The notes: a model not told the origin generated them from the letters alone. Shown: positions 55,783 through 64,000, counted from the stretch's first letter. The stretch: DNA of 64,000 bases from Rhizobium sp. ZPR4 (GCF_040215725.1 NZ_CP157968.1:992001-1056000); one strand, 5' to 3'. Numbers and translations are program-made.

Positions 55783-56550
55783 CTAGCCGGCGCGCTTGGC
55801 GAAGATCTCCTTGAAGACCGGCACGGCGCTCATGGCATTCGGCCAGCCGGCGTAGAAGGCCGACTGAGTCAGAACTTCTGCCGCCTCGGCCTCGGTCAGG
55901 CCGTTGTCCATCGCGCGGTTGAGATGGTAGGTGATTTGCATCCCCTGGCCATTGGCGATCAGGGCGCTGACCGTCACCAGGCTACGGTCGCGCGGCGCGA
56001 GATCCGGGCGGAGCCAGAGATCATGGAAAAGCGCGCTGCCAGTGTAGTCAACAAGGCTCTGCGATGCCGGCCCTACATTTGCCTGCACGGCCGCCGCCCG
56101 TTGGTCTTCAGTTGCCTGATCGAGCGACATCAGATCCGGCGTCGCGCTTGGCAGCTGATCGGCGCCAATGCCGCGCTGTTTGAAGACGTCGGCCGCCGCG
56201 ACGACCGCCGCCATCGCATTGCCCCAGCCGGCATAAAACGCCAGGTGAGTGAAAATTTCCGACAGCTCGGCAGGCTTCACGCCGTTATCCAGTGCGACAT
56301 TCAAGTAGAAGGGCAGTTCGGTTGTCTGGTTGCGGGCGATCAAGATCGCGACGGTGACGATGCTGCGGTCGCGCATCGATAGGCCTGGGCGCTTCCAGAC
56401 CCCGCCTAGGAGCGTTGTCGACGTGTAGCGGTCGAGGGCGGGAGCCACTGCCTGAATGGCCTGCGCGTAGATCGCGACGCTTTCCTGAGCGTTGGCACTA
56501 TCGAAACCCACGATGGAAAGTGCGAGCATGGTGATGGCGGAGGTTTTCAT
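55783..56550 (-). CDS. Exported protein with two CMD domains
   Basis: This 255-residue protein has a signal peptide (ending GFDSANAQ) and two tandem carboxymuconolactone decarboxylase-like domains: first RDRSIVTVAILIARNQTTELPFYLNVALDNGV, LAFYAGWGNA; second RDRSLVTVSALIANGQGMQITYHLNRAMDNGL, SAFYAGWPNA. Neither has the CxxC of AhpD, so peroxidase activity is unlikely. Export is unusual for this family. It lies close to the LysR and cupin operon and may belong to the same response. Confidence 0.88.
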   Translation of the reverse strand: MKTSAITMLALSIVGFDSANAQESVAIYAQAIQAVAPALDRYTSTTLLGGVWKRPGLSMRDRSIVTVAILIARNQTTELPFYLNVALDNGVKPAELSEIFTHLAFYAGWGNAMAAVVAAADVFKQRGIGADQLPSATPDLMSLDQATEDQRAAAVQANVGPASQSLVDYTGSALFHDLWLRPDLAPRDRSLVTVSALIANGQGMQITYHLNRAMDNGLTEAEAAEVLTQSAFYAGWPNAMSAVPVFKEIFAKRAG

Positions 56551-56872
56551 AGGATTCCTCTCATAACGGGATTTTAGGTTTCCCGAGAGGGTAGGGCAGT
56601 CGACCTATGTGATATAGCGTCATAAATTGATAGGACTTATGTGCGCTGTACATTAATCGGCTATCAAAGCAAGATTTGTTCAACCTCATTGGGCCGACGC
56701 GATCGTGACTGCGATCACGGTATCCGCCTACAGCTGCAGCAGTTGTGGAGAAAGACGCTGCCTACGTGATCATCCGACCTGCGGTGCCCTTAAACTCCGG
56801 GCCGAGATCTTCAAGCTCAATGGGTGATGAGCGGAATTCGCGCGATCCAAAAGCGTTCATACCATGCCAAGC
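56551..56872. other. Intergenic stretch, 322 bp
   Basis: Upstream of the CMD gene and downstream of the next LysR gene. The promoter of the CMD gene should lie here. Nothing else is supported. Confidence 0.4.
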
Positions 56873-57811
56873 CTATGTCGCTGAAAGCCCAACGGGTTGA
56901 TCGATCTCCTGATCGAACCGTTTCGGTAATTCGCTTGCAAGAGCGTCGATCGCCAGCCGGGAACGCAGTGGGAGATGTTGCGCTACTGGCCAGACTGCGT
57001 AGGTTTCTATCGTGGCACTTGGCCTGTCCGCCCAGAGTTCAACCAGATTGCCGGCGCGAATGTGATCGCTGACGAGCCAATAGGGCAGCCAGGCAAGCCC
57101 CATGCCTTCGACGGCGGCGTCTGTAATCGTCTCCAAGTCGTCGAAGCGGAGCCTGGAGGCAACGGGCACATCAACGAGGTTGCCGGACAAATCAGGAAGC
57201 CGCCACGGCAATGCGTAATCGTTGCGCCAATAGACAAGCGTGTCGTGATCCTCGAAATCGGCAAGGGAGTGCGGCTGTCCGCGAACCGCCAGATATGCCG
57301 GGGACACACAGAGCGCCTTGCGTTGGCTGACAAGCCGCCGTGCGCGCAATGAGGTTCCATTACCGAGTGCACCGTTGCGAATGGCAAGGTCGAAGCCATC
57401 GGCGATCATATCGACCTGGCGGTCATTGAAGCTGAGCTCGAGTTCAAGCTTCGGATGCTGGCGGGCATAGGCACGCAGAATGGGCGCGACGCAGTAGCGG
57501 CCGAACAATACAGGCAGCGATACGCGAAGTTTGCCGACAACCTCGCGCCGTCCGGTTTCCAACAGGGATTCGCCCGTGCGCAACTCCTCGATGGCACGCA
57601 CGCATCTCTCGTAATATTGCTGGCCATCTTCGGTCAGACATTGCGTGCGGGTCGTTCGCTGAAACAGGCGGACACCAAGTCGTTCTTCCAGGCGGGCAAT
57701 GGCCTTGCCGACAGCCGAAGGAGTGAGGGAGAGCCGGTCGGCCGCTCTTTTGAACCCTCCAGCTTCGACAGCTTCCACAAAGACTTCTATCCCGTCAAAT
57801 CTGTCGCGCAT
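56873..57811 (-). CDS. LysR-family transcriptional regulator
   Basis: A 312-residue LTTR: HTH DGIEVFVEAVEAGGFKRAAD, SLTPSAVGKAIARLEERLGVRLFQRTTR, and an effector domain with DLAIRNGAL typical of the branch that senses small aromatic or electrophilic compounds. It is divergent from the flavodoxin-like gene and probably controls the following redox operon (58010-62230) through the 198-bp gap. Confidence 0.9.
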   Translation of the reverse strand: MRDRFDGIEVFVEAVEAGGFKRAADRLSLTPSAVGKAIARLEERLGVRLFQRTTRTQCLTEDGQQYYERCVRAIEELRTGESLLETGRREVVGKLRVSLPVLFGRYCVAPILRAYARQHPKLELELSFNDRQVDMIADGFDLAIRNGALGNGTSLRARRLVSQRKALCVSPAYLAVRGQPHSLADFEDHDTLVYWRNDYALPWRLPDLSGNLVDVPVASRLRFDDLETITDAAVEGMGLAWLPYWLVSDHIRAGNLVELWADRPSATIETYAVWPVAQHLPLRSRLAIDALASELPKRFDQEIDQPVGLSAT

Positions 57812-57937
57812 GGCGAAACCTTTTCAGACGCTTTTGTGACGCGATTGCGGAATTTGGGGAAATAAACAAGTGAAAAACAATCGCCACTGCTGAATGCCAT
57901 TCTACGATATCGATGAGATCAAGCAAATGACATTTTC

Positions 57938-58007
57938 AGGGCGATCAGGGGCGCACGGCCCAAATCGCCCTCCCGTCATGCGGATTCTCATTGCCGGAGG
58001 GCGATCA
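57938..58007 (+). promoter_or_regulatory. Three-copy repeat that can sequester a ribosome-binding site
   Basis: AGGGCGATCA occurs at 57938-57947 and again at 57998-58007, exactly 60 bases apart. Between them lies the inverse, ATCGCCCTCC, at 57964-57973. The inverse can pair with copy 1 (8 bp, 18-base loop) or with GGAGGGCGAT at 57996-58005 (10 bp, 22-base loop). The second stem would bury the GGAGGG ribosome site of the flavodoxin-like gene, so the two folds exclude each other. It could be a translational switch, or three operator half-sites. Confidence 0.6.
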
Positions 58008-58009
58008 AG

Positions 58010-58585
58010 TTGTTGATTTCAATCGTATATGACAGTGGCTTCGGCCACACCGCGCGCGTCGCTGAAGCCGTGGCGGCCGGCGTTGGCGAGGTACCGGGAG
58101 CTGAGGTGAAACTCATCGCTGTTGCGGACGGTCCGATGGACTGGGCGACACTTGAGCGGAGCGATGCCATTGTCTTCGGATCGCCGACCTATAACGGCCT
58201 GATCAGCGCCAAGTTCAAGCAGTTCTTCGAAGATTCGACCAAGGCGGCCTGGTCGGCTCAAACGTGGCGCAACAAGATTGCCGCTGGGTTCACCAATTCA
58301 GGAGCCCAGCACGGCGACAAGCTGAACTCGCTCATATCGATGGCATTGTTCGCAGCCCAGCACGGCATGATCTGGGTCGGCCTCGACATGATGCCGGGCA
58401 ATAGCAGCAGCGCTGGCAGCGTGGATGATCTCAACCGGCTTGGAAGCTGGCTGGGGGTCATGACCCAATCGAACGTAGACCAGGCCCCGGACGTCGCGCT
58501 GATCGGCAGCGATCTGAAGACGGCTCAGTATCTCGGCCGGCGCGTGGCGGAGACGACCAGCCGGTTTCAACCCGCCCAATCATAA
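58010..58585 (+). CDS. Flavodoxin-fold NAD(P)H quinone oxidoreductase
   Basis: A 191-residue flavodoxin-like protein (WrbA/NAD(P)H:quinone oxidoreductase type): YDSGFGHTARVAEAVAAGV is the FMN phosphate loop, PTYNGLISAKFKQFFE the second flavin contact, and GIA-region WVGLDMMPGNSSS the family's Gly-rich end. It would bind FMN and reduce quinones by two electrons. TTG 58010 is the likely start, with GGAGGG 9 bases upstream; a TTG codon follows directly. It begins the operon. Confidence 0.88.
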   Translation: MLISIVYDSGFGHTARVAEAVAAGVGEVPGAEVKLIAVADGPMDWATLERSDAIVFGSPTYNGLISAKFKQFFEDSTKAAWSAQTWRNKIAAGFTNSGAQHGDKLNSLISMALFAAQHGMIWVGLDMMPGNSSSAGSVDDLNRLGSWLGVMTQSNVDQAPDVALIGSDLKTAQYLGRRVAETTSRFQPAQS

Positions 58586-58606
58586 ACCAAACGAAGGATT
58601 CTGACT

Positions 58607-58906
58607 ATGAAACTGCTTTGCCTCGACGTCCCACAGCCCGGTGCCTCGCTGGAGAAGTATCAGCCGCATATGCAGGATGAGGCCCGCCACGCCTGGCAGA
58701 TGTACAAAGGCGGGATCATCCGTGACATCTACTTCCGGCAGGACCGTCCCGGTGTCGCCATCATCGCGGAAGCCGAGTCCATCAACGCGGCCAAAGCGGC
58801 GCTCGCCGAATTTCCCCTCGCCAAGGCAGGCCTGATCGACTGGGAGCTGATCCCGCTCGGTCCGTTTACGAACTGGGAATCGCTGTTCGCCCCCGGCAAC
58901 GCCTGA
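58607..58906 (+). CDS. Muconolactone isomerase-like small protein
   Basis: A 99-residue protein: QDEARHAWQMYKGGIIRDIYFRQDRPGVAIIAEAESINAAKAALAEFPLAKAGLIDWELIPLGPF. The pattern is that of muconolactone delta-isomerase-like/ferredoxin-fold dimeric proteins. It could be an isomerase or a small stress protein. It is 22 bp after the flavodoxin-like gene. Confidence 0.75.
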   Translation: MKLLCLDVPQPGASLEKYQPHMQDEARHAWQMYKGGIIRDIYFRQDRPGVAIIAEAESINAAKAALAEFPLAKAGLIDWELIPLGPFTNWESLFAPGNA

Positions 58907-58958
58907 TTCCGCGTACGCGTCCGAGCTATCGGGCTCACGACAATTCGGAGTAAACACC

Positions 58959-60008
58959 ATGAACGCACTGGGCTTTGCGGCTCAATCGGCCACTGGACCG
59001 CTCGAGCGTTTCGCCTTCGAACGGCGCACACCCCGGCCAGATGACGTCGTTATCGACATCCTCTACTGCGGCGTCTGCCACACCGACCTCCATTTGGCCC
59101 GAAACCATGGCGGCTTCACGACTTACCCCATCGTGCCGGGCCACGAGATCATCGGGCGGGTGCGTGAGGTCGGTGCAGGTGTGTCGCGCTTCAAGGCTGG
59201 TGACATGGTTGGGGTCGGCTGCATGGTGGATTCCTGCCAGCATTGTAAGCCCTGCCTCAACGGCTGGGAGCAGGACTGTGACGAGGGTCCGACTTTCACC
59301 TATAACGGTAGCGATCGGCAGGATGGCAGCATCACCTATGGCGGCTATTCGGATTCCATCCCCGTGCGCGAAAAATTCGTGCTGTCATTGCCTGATGGGC
59401 TCGATCCGGTCGGCGCCGCACCATTGCTTTGTGCTGGTATCACGACCTGGTCACCGTTGCACCGCTGGAATGTCGGCAAGGACAGCAGGGTCGCGGTGAT
59501 TGGCCTGGGCGGGCTTGGCCACATGGCGCTGAAGCTCGCCAAGGCGCTTGGCGCCGATGTCACCCTGTTCACCCGCTCGGCCGGCAAGGAGAAAGATGCT
59601 TTCCGCCTCGGCGCCGACCATGTCGTCCTGTCGGGCGATGCGGAGCAGATGAAGGCCGTCGCCGGCCGCTTCGACGTCATTATCGACACTGTTCCCTACG
59701 ATCACGACATCAATCCCTATATGCCAACTCTGGCGCTGGAAGGCGTGTTGGTCCTCGTCGGCTATCTCGGACCTCTCAGTGCGCCGGTCGATGCTGCAAA
59801 TGTCGTACGCGGCCGCCGGGCGATCTCGGGTTCCTTCATCGGCGGCGTGCCTGAAACCCAGCAGATGCTCGATTTCTGCGGCGAACACGGCATCGTCTCC
59901 GATGTGGAGATCATACCCATTCAGAAGATCAACGAAGCCTATGAGCGCATGTTGAAGAGCGATGTGAAATATCGCTTCGTCATCGACATGGCCTCGCTTA
60001 AATCCTGA
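58959..60008 (+). CDS. Zinc-dependent alcohol dehydrogenase (YahK/CAD type)
   Basis: A 349-residue zinc alcohol dehydrogenase: catalytic zinc Cys in CGVCHTDLH and His-Glu in PGHEIIGRV, structural zinc in CQHCKPCLNGWEQDC, cofactor motif GLGGLGHMALKLAKALGADV. The pattern is that of broad-range NADP(H)-dependent aldehyde reductases of the YahK/cinnamyl alcohol dehydrogenase group. It reduces aldehydes, fitting a detoxification operon. CGGAGT precedes the ATG. Confidence 0.95.
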   Translation: MNALGFAAQSATGPLERFAFERRTPRPDDVVIDILYCGVCHTDLHLARNHGGFTTYPIVPGHEIIGRVREVGAGVSRFKAGDMVGVGCMVDSCQHCKPCLNGWEQDCDEGPTFTYNGSDRQDGSITYGGYSDSIPVREKFVLSLPDGLDPVGAAPLLCAGITTWSPLHRWNVGKDSRVAVIGLGGLGHMALKLAKALGADVTLFTRSAGKEKDAFRLGADHVVLSGDAEQMKAVAGRFDVIIDTVPYDHDINPYMPTLALEGVLVLVGYLGPLSAPVDAANVVRGRRAISGSFIGGVPETQQMLDFCGEHGIVSDVEIIPIQKINEAYERMLKSDVKYRFVIDMASLKS

Positions 60009-60018
60009 GGAAAAATCC

Positions 60019-60707
60019 ATGCCGAAATCATCAAGCCCGTTCTGTGCGTGGTCACGAGCCATCCGATCCGCGGTGACAGCGGCGAGCCGACCGGCTTCGC
60101 GATGGTCGAATTGACCCATCCGCTGCAAGTGTTTGAGGCCGCCGGCATTCAGGCGGAAATCGCCTCGATCCGGGGCGGTCATCCGCCGATCGACTTCTTC
60201 GACCTCTCCGATGCGGCTAACGCTCACTACTGGAATGACAAGCACTTCCGCGCGGCACTTGCGCATTCCCTGGTGCTCGGCGACCTCGACCCATCGCGCT
60301 ACTCGGCAGTCTTCTTTGCCGGAGGCCACGGTACGATGTGGGACTTCGCAGAGAGCGAGGCCGTGCAAAAGGTCATCCGCGAAATCTGGGAAGCGGGCGG
60401 CATCGTCTCGGCAGTCTGCCACGGCCCGGCCGCGCTGGTGAACGCCACACTTTCCGACGGCAGCTATCTCGTGGCTGGCAAGAGGCTTGCCTGCTTCACG
60501 GATGAGGAGGAGGCCGAGGTCAGATATACGAAGGTGGTGCCGTATCTCCTTGCGACCACTCTCAAGCAGCGCGGCGCGCTGCATCAGGCTGCACCGAATT
60601 GGTCGGAAAATGTCGTAACCGACGGTCGCCTGATTACCGGCCAGAACCCGGCTTCTGCGCACGGCGTCGGCCAAGCTATCGTCGATCAGTTGACGACGAA
60701 AGGCTGA
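60019..60707 (+). pseudogene. DJ-1/PfpI-family protein with apparent 1-bp frameshift at the start
   Basis: The intact part, from GTG 60048, encodes 219 residues of a DJ-1/PfpI class protein: GHPPIDFFDLSDAANAHYWND, FFAGGHGTMWDF, then the nucleophile elbow VCHGPAALVN and TGQNPASAHGVGQAI. This is the Hsp31/glyoxalase III-like group. The natural start should be ATG 60019 with GAGG upstream, but in that frame the protein is MPKSSSPFCAWSRA and ends. Adding one A to the AAA at 60024-60026 gives MPKIIKPVLCVVTSHPIRGD, a normal N-terminus. Either a true mutation, leaving only GTG 60048 without a ribosome site, or a sequence error. Confidence 0.8.
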
Positions 60708-60768
60708 ACGCTGCCCTTCGTGCAAAGGGTTACCCGGCCGAGGGCCAAAATATAGAGAAGCTCGACCA

Positions 60769-61188
60769 ATGGAGATCGTTGCTGGTACGCGCAAGCAGAT
60801 GACCGCAGATGCTGAGGTCCTTGCCCGATTGGAAGGCGCTTGGCATCTTGTGACCATCGAGCAGCCCGACGCGAACGGAGCGATGAGGAGCGCCAGCGTA
60901 GAAGGCCTCCTCGTCTTTACAGGCGATGGTCAAATGGCGGTTCAGGTTCGCAACCTCGAACCCGATCATGTCGATAGCGCATATAGCAGTGCTGGATACG
61001 AAGCGAGCTACGGCAGCATTGCACTTGATGCCCTGAACGGCGTCTTTGTCTATCGGGTCGAAGGAGCGTTGGTTCGCGGGCTTGTGGGACAGGACTTCCG
61101 GCGAGCTTACAGCTTCGTGGATGATCAACTTATCCTCACATCCACGCGGGATGATGAAAAATGGCGCGTCGTTTGGCGCCGCGGATGA
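60769..61188 (+). CDS. Lipocalin-like domain protein
   Basis: A 139-residue protein with the lipocalin-like (PF13924-type) pattern: ARLEGAWHLVTIEQPDANG (the strand with GxW), GLLVFTGDGQMAVQV, YGSIALDALNGVFVYRVEGAL. Proteins of this group are small, cytoplasmic and of unknown ligand. ATG 60769 is used; ATG 60799 is an alternative. It lies between the DJ-1 gene and the amidohydrolase gene. Confidence 0.8.
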   Translation: MEIVAGTRKQMTADAEVLARLEGAWHLVTIEQPDANGAMRSASVEGLLVFTGDGQMAVQVRNLEPDHVDSAYSSAGYEASYGSIALDALNGVFVYRVEGALVRGLVGQDFRRAYSFVDDQLILTSTRDDEKWRVVWRRG

Positions 61189-61210
61189 TGCGAATCCAAA
61201 GGTTTCAGAG

Positions 61211-62230
61211 ATGAAGATCATCGCGATCGAAGAGCATGTTCTCCCCAATGAGGTGAAGCAGGCCTGGAATACCATACCCGGCGCCGATGATGGGACGCTT
61301 AGCCTCAATCCAGGGATCATTGGCGAACGGCTTGCCGACTTTGGAGAACAGCGGCTGGCTCTGATGGACGAGACGGGCGTCGATGTTCAGGTTCTCTCCT
61401 TGACGGCACCGGGCCTCAACAATCTTGGTCACCACGGCATCGATCTTGCTCGTCGTGCCAATGATTTGCTGGCCGAAGCCGTTTCTGCCAACATGTCCCG
61501 CTTCCAGGCGATGGCAGTTCTGCCATCCTCGGAGGCTGATGCGGCGGCGCTGGAGTTGAGGCGATCCGTCGAGCAACTTGGCTGCAAGGGTGCCGTTCTT
61601 TTCGGGCGGGTCGGCGACAAAAATCTGGATCATCCGATCTTCGAACAGACATTCGCTTGTGCGGCCGAACTCAATGTGCCCCTCCTGATCCATCCGCAGA
61701 TACCGCGGATGAGCGTGCGCGAGTCCTATTACGCCGGTTTTAGCGCCCCCGTCGATCTCGCCTTGTCCACATTCGCGCTTGGATGGCATTTCGAGGCGGG
61801 TATCCAGTTCGTGCGTCTGATCCTGGGTGGCATCTTCGACCGCTATCCAACCCTTCAGGTGATCCTGGGTCATTGGGGCGAGTTGGTGCTGTTCTATCTT
61901 GAGCGGCTTGTGATGATTGATCGTGTGTCCAAGCTCCAGCGGCCATTCATCGACTATATTCGCAGCAATCTTTATCTGACTGCAAGCGGCATGTTCAGTC
62001 CGACCTATATGCAGCAGGCGATCGACGCCGTCGGTATCGACCGTGTCCTGTTCTCGACTGACTATCCGTACCAATACCGTCCCGGAGGCGATGCACGTGG
62101 TTTCGTAGCGGGGCTGGAGTTAGATGATGCCAGCAAAGCGAAATTCGCCTATCGGAATTGGGAGCGCTTGACCGCAGGCGGTGGCAAGGATCAAGTACGA
62201 CTGCATACAGCTACTCCTGACGAGCGGTGA
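61211..62230 (+). CDS. Amidohydrolase-family (ACMSD-like) protein
   Basis: A 339-residue metal-dependent TIM barrel of the amidohydrolase_2 group: first metal site AIEEHVLP (ExH), later LLIHPQIPR, LGHWGELVLFYLER and FSTDYPYQ (metal Asp). The family includes decarboxylases of 2,3-dihydroxybenzoate, gamma-resorcylate and aminocarboxymuconate semialdehyde. ATG 61211 is used; the in-frame upstream region belongs to the preceding gene's opposite frame. The gene probably ends the operon. Its substrate may be an aromatic acid. Confidence 0.88.
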   Translation: MKIIAIEEHVLPNEVKQAWNTIPGADDGTLSLNPGIIGERLADFGEQRLALMDETGVDVQVLSLTAPGLNNLGHHGIDLARRANDLLAEAVSANMSRFQAMAVLPSSEADAAALELRRSVEQLGCKGAVLFGRVGDKNLDHPIFEQTFACAAELNVPLLIHPQIPRMSVRESYYAGFSAPVDLALSTFALGWHFEAGIQFVRLILGGIFDRYPTLQVILGHWGELVLFYLERLVMIDRVSKLQRPFIDYIRSNLYLTASGMFSPTYMQQAIDAVGIDRVLFSTDYPYQYRPGGDARGFVAGLELDDASKAKFAYRNWERLTAGGGKDQVRLHTATPDER

Positions 62231-62461
62231 TATGGACGTTTACGCATCGACGCAAGCACTGAACTCGTGCTGTCTCAAGCCATATTGAGATGGAATGAAA
62301 GTCAAAGCGCGGAGATTCTGATTTAACTGTTGAGGCGGCAGCTTAGCATTCAAACAATCGTGTCGGCAGTTTGATCCATCGTATTGACGGAAGTATTATT
62401 TCAATTGACGGCCTGCACTGAATGTTGGATCAGTGCGCAATAAATTCTTCTGCGGCGTCCG
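62231..62461. other. Intergenic stretch after amidohydrolase
   Basis: A/T-richer gap between the amidohydrolase stop and the broken AraC gene; nothing else is supported. Confidence 0.35.
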
Positions 62462-62983
62462 CTAACTGATAGGCGAAAGGTCCTGCCGCAGTAGCCCTCC
62501 CACATCCCGGCGTGGTGATGTCCCGAACTGACGCGTGTACTCTCGACTAAATTGCGACGGACTCTCATAACCCAACTCATAAGCAGCCGTAGACGCATCC
62601 ACGCCTCGGAGCAGCATTCGGCGTCGAGCTTCAGTCAGCCGGAGCCACTTCTGAAACTGAAGAGGGCTCATCGACGTGAGACGTCGAAAGTGATGATGAA
62701 ACCGCGAGGAGCTCATGCTTACCCGGGCTGCGAGTTCTTCGACGCGCAATGGTTCCCGGAAATTGGCCTTGAGCCAATTGATGGCTCGGCCGATGCTTTG
62801 GTTCTGATTGTCGATAGAGGCCACCTGCTACAAATGGCTTCCGGCGTCGCCGCACAGAACGCGATAGAAGATTTCCCGCTGTGCCAGCGGCGCCAGCGCT
62901 GGAATCAATTCGGGCTCATCCAGTAGCCTGACGAGCCGTTCGAAAGCGGCCAAAAGCCCCGCGGTTGTGTTGCCCAACACCAT
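62462..62983 (-). pseudogene. AraC-family regulator, 5' truncated with in-frame amber
   Basis: From ATG 62983 the minus strand reads LLAAFERLVRLLDEPELIPA, APLAQREIFYRVLCGDAGSHL, then TAG at 62828-62830, then QVASIDNQNQSIGRAINWL and the double helix-turn-helix to 62462 (LRVEELAARVSMSSSRFHHH, AAYELGYESPSQFSREY). The join matches AraC proteins with an AraC_N ligand domain, where the text usually runs GxxGxxLRQLA; the TAG replaces a Gln/Arg codon. The first ~130 residues of the ligand domain are also missing, since the frame closes at 63047. The C-terminal part alone could still be a DNA-binding domain if re-initiated. Confidence 0.85.
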
Positions 62984-63072
62984 ACCATGCCCGCTTGCGC
63001 CTATCTTTGATTTCGATTGTGACCCGTGATGCTTTGAATAGGTAGATCAGACATCAGGTAAAGCGATTTCGC

Positions 63073-63987
63073 TCAGTCCACGGCACTCGGATCGCCCATC
63101 GACCATGCAATGCCGCCGCCACGGTCCATGGTGCGGATCAGAGCCATGTCGCCATCGTCGATGGAGAATCTATCGAGATCAAGGTTTTGCCGCATGCGTT
63201 CGGGCTTAAGGCTCTTGGGAAGGACTGCATAACCGTTCTGGGTTCCCCAACGAAGGAGGAGCTGCGCTTCGGTAACGCCGTACTTCTTGGCCAGGGCCGT
63301 GAAGACACCGTCATTCTGTTTCATATCTTCCGTCTTTGCACTGTCTTCTCCAGGGCCTGCGCGCCACGTCGAAAGTGGCGCAAGACTGCTATAGGCAATG
63401 GGGGCGATCCGGTTGTTGTGCATGTAGGAAATCAAATCCGGCTTCTGCGACCACGGGTGGAGTTCGATCTGATTGGCATCCGGCATCGGGAGCCCTGCGT
63501 TTTTGAGCTCTTCAAGATGGGCTGCGTTGAAATTGCTGACACCGACGGCACGGGATTTTCCAGCTTGCTTCAGTTGAAGAAGAGCTTTCCATTGGCCGAT
63601 GCGCGCCGAACCACCGTGTGGTGAATGGATGAGATAGAGATCAAGGTAATCCAGACCGAGGCGCGCGAGACTTGCGTCGAACTCAGCCAAGGTCTCCCTT
63701 TCGGTTTTTGGCTCCTGATTCCAGGTGGCGTGACCTGGCCAGAGTTTGGTCGTGACGAAGATGTCCCTCCGGGAAAGCCCCATGTCTTTCAAGGCAGCCC
63801 TGATGCCTTCGCCGACGCCCTCTTCATTCTGATAGACTGCGGCGGTATCGATGTGACGGTAACCCAGCCCGATGGCTGTACGAACAGCGGCTCCCACGTC
63901 ATCGTTTGGGACAAGATACGTCCCGAAGCCAATTGCCGGGATCTGGACAGTGGGGCTGATGGGAAAAGTCTGTTGTGTGGCAGTCAT
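63073..63987 (-). CDS. Aldo/keto reductase
   Basis: A 304-residue AKR of the 2,5-diketo-gluconate reductase/AKR5 type: IGFGTYLVPNDD, DTAAVYQNEEGVG (Asp, Tyr), TTKLWPG (Lys), LIHSPHGG (His), AVGVSNFN. NADP(H)-dependent reduction of sugar-derived or aldehyde substrates. ATG 63987 has GGAG 8 bases upstream. The window ends 13 bases beyond, so its promoter is not visible. It lies next to the broken AraC gene on the same strand, a frequent AraC target layout. Confidence 0.93.
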   Translation of the reverse strand: MTATQQTFPISPTVQIPAIGFGTYLVPNDDVGAAVRTAIGLGYRHIDTAAVYQNEEGVGEGIRAALKDMGLSRRDIFVTTKLWPGHATWNQEPKTERETLAEFDASLARLGLDYLDLYLIHSPHGGSARIGQWKALLQLKQAGKSRAVGVSNFNAAHLEELKNAGLPMPDANQIELHPWSQKPDLISYMHNNRIAPIAYSSLAPLSTWRAGPGEDSAKTEDMKQNDGVFTALAKKYGVTEAQLLLRWGTQNGYAVLPKSLKPERMRQNLDLDRFSIDDGDMALIRTMDRGGGIAWSMGDPSAVD

Positions 63988-64000
63988 GCGGGTCTCCAAA

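Noticed and set aside
60048..60707. GTG 60048 as a normal start of the DJ-1 gene
   Set aside because: It lacks a ribosome site and cuts off the conserved first beta strand, while the upstream ATG with GAGG fits apart from one missing base.

Overview
The window looks like an accessory region, probably a plasmid, chromid or chromosomal island, of an alphaproteobacterium of the Rhizobiaceae type. The evidence is the roughly 60 percent GC coding sequence, the family mix (rhizobial-style LysR, GntR, AraC and LacI regulators beside ABC uptake systems) and tight operons with Shine-Dalgarno starts. No rRNA, tRNA, replication or CRISPR features were seen. The taxonomic placement is inference; no marker gene is present.

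Layout. 1-3.2 kb: an Asp/Glu racemase-family gene cut by the window edge, an aldo/keto reductase and an FAD amine oxidoreductase. 3.2-9.4 kb: a LysR regulator divergent from a dimethylglycine/sarcosine dehydrogenase, followed by etfB, etfA and purU. This is a coherent N-demethylation and one-carbon module: the dehydrogenase passes electrons to ETF, its GcvT half loads the carbon onto folate, and PurU releases formate. 9.9-13.7 kb: a YUCCA-like flavin monooxygenase, a small exported protein, an NmrA-like reductase and its divergent LysR. 13.9-19.5 kb: a broken XRE regulator gene, then a RbsD/FucU mutarotase divergent from a LacI regulator and a ribose-type ABC transporter. 19.6-22.4 kb: a scarred segment with two pieces of an IS6-family transposase around a small exported-protein gene, and a degenerate GGDEF protein. 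22.9-28.5 kb: MarR, SDR, NTF2-like, NmrA-like, alpha/beta hydrolase, HD-domain and AraC genes.

28.7-37.7 kb is the most interesting region. Two divergent transcription units carry an SMP-30 lactonase and SDR on one side, and a flavin reductase, a luciferase-like monooxygenase, a complete polar amino acid-type ABC transporter, a second SDR and a RidA protein on the other. A GntR/FCD regulator closes the cluster. One 17-bp palindrome type occurs in both arms of the divergent promoter and again before the GntR gene, which ties the set into one regulon. The enzyme logic resembles the Rut pyrimidine pathway, but the gene set differs and the substrate is unknown.

38-43 kb: a secreted laccase-like multicopper oxidase and a Tat-exported tyrosinase with two small companions. 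43.8-46.9 kb: three orphan Tad-type genes, one with a long glycine-rich repeat-like body. 47.4-50.8 kb: a solitary solute-binding protein divergent from a CHASE4-like GGDEF-EAL protein. 52.2-56.6 kb and 56.9-64 kb: LysR-controlled sets of small redox and detoxification enzymes (AKR, DUF2255, cyclophilin-like, tautomerase, cupin, carboxymuconolactone decarboxylase; then flavodoxin-like, muconolactone isomerase-like, zinc alcohol dehydrogenase, DJ-1/PfpI with an apparent one-base frameshift, lipocalin-like, amidohydrolase, a broken AraC gene and an AKR). A three-copy repeat in front of the flavodoxin-like gene can fold so as to hide its ribosome-binding site.
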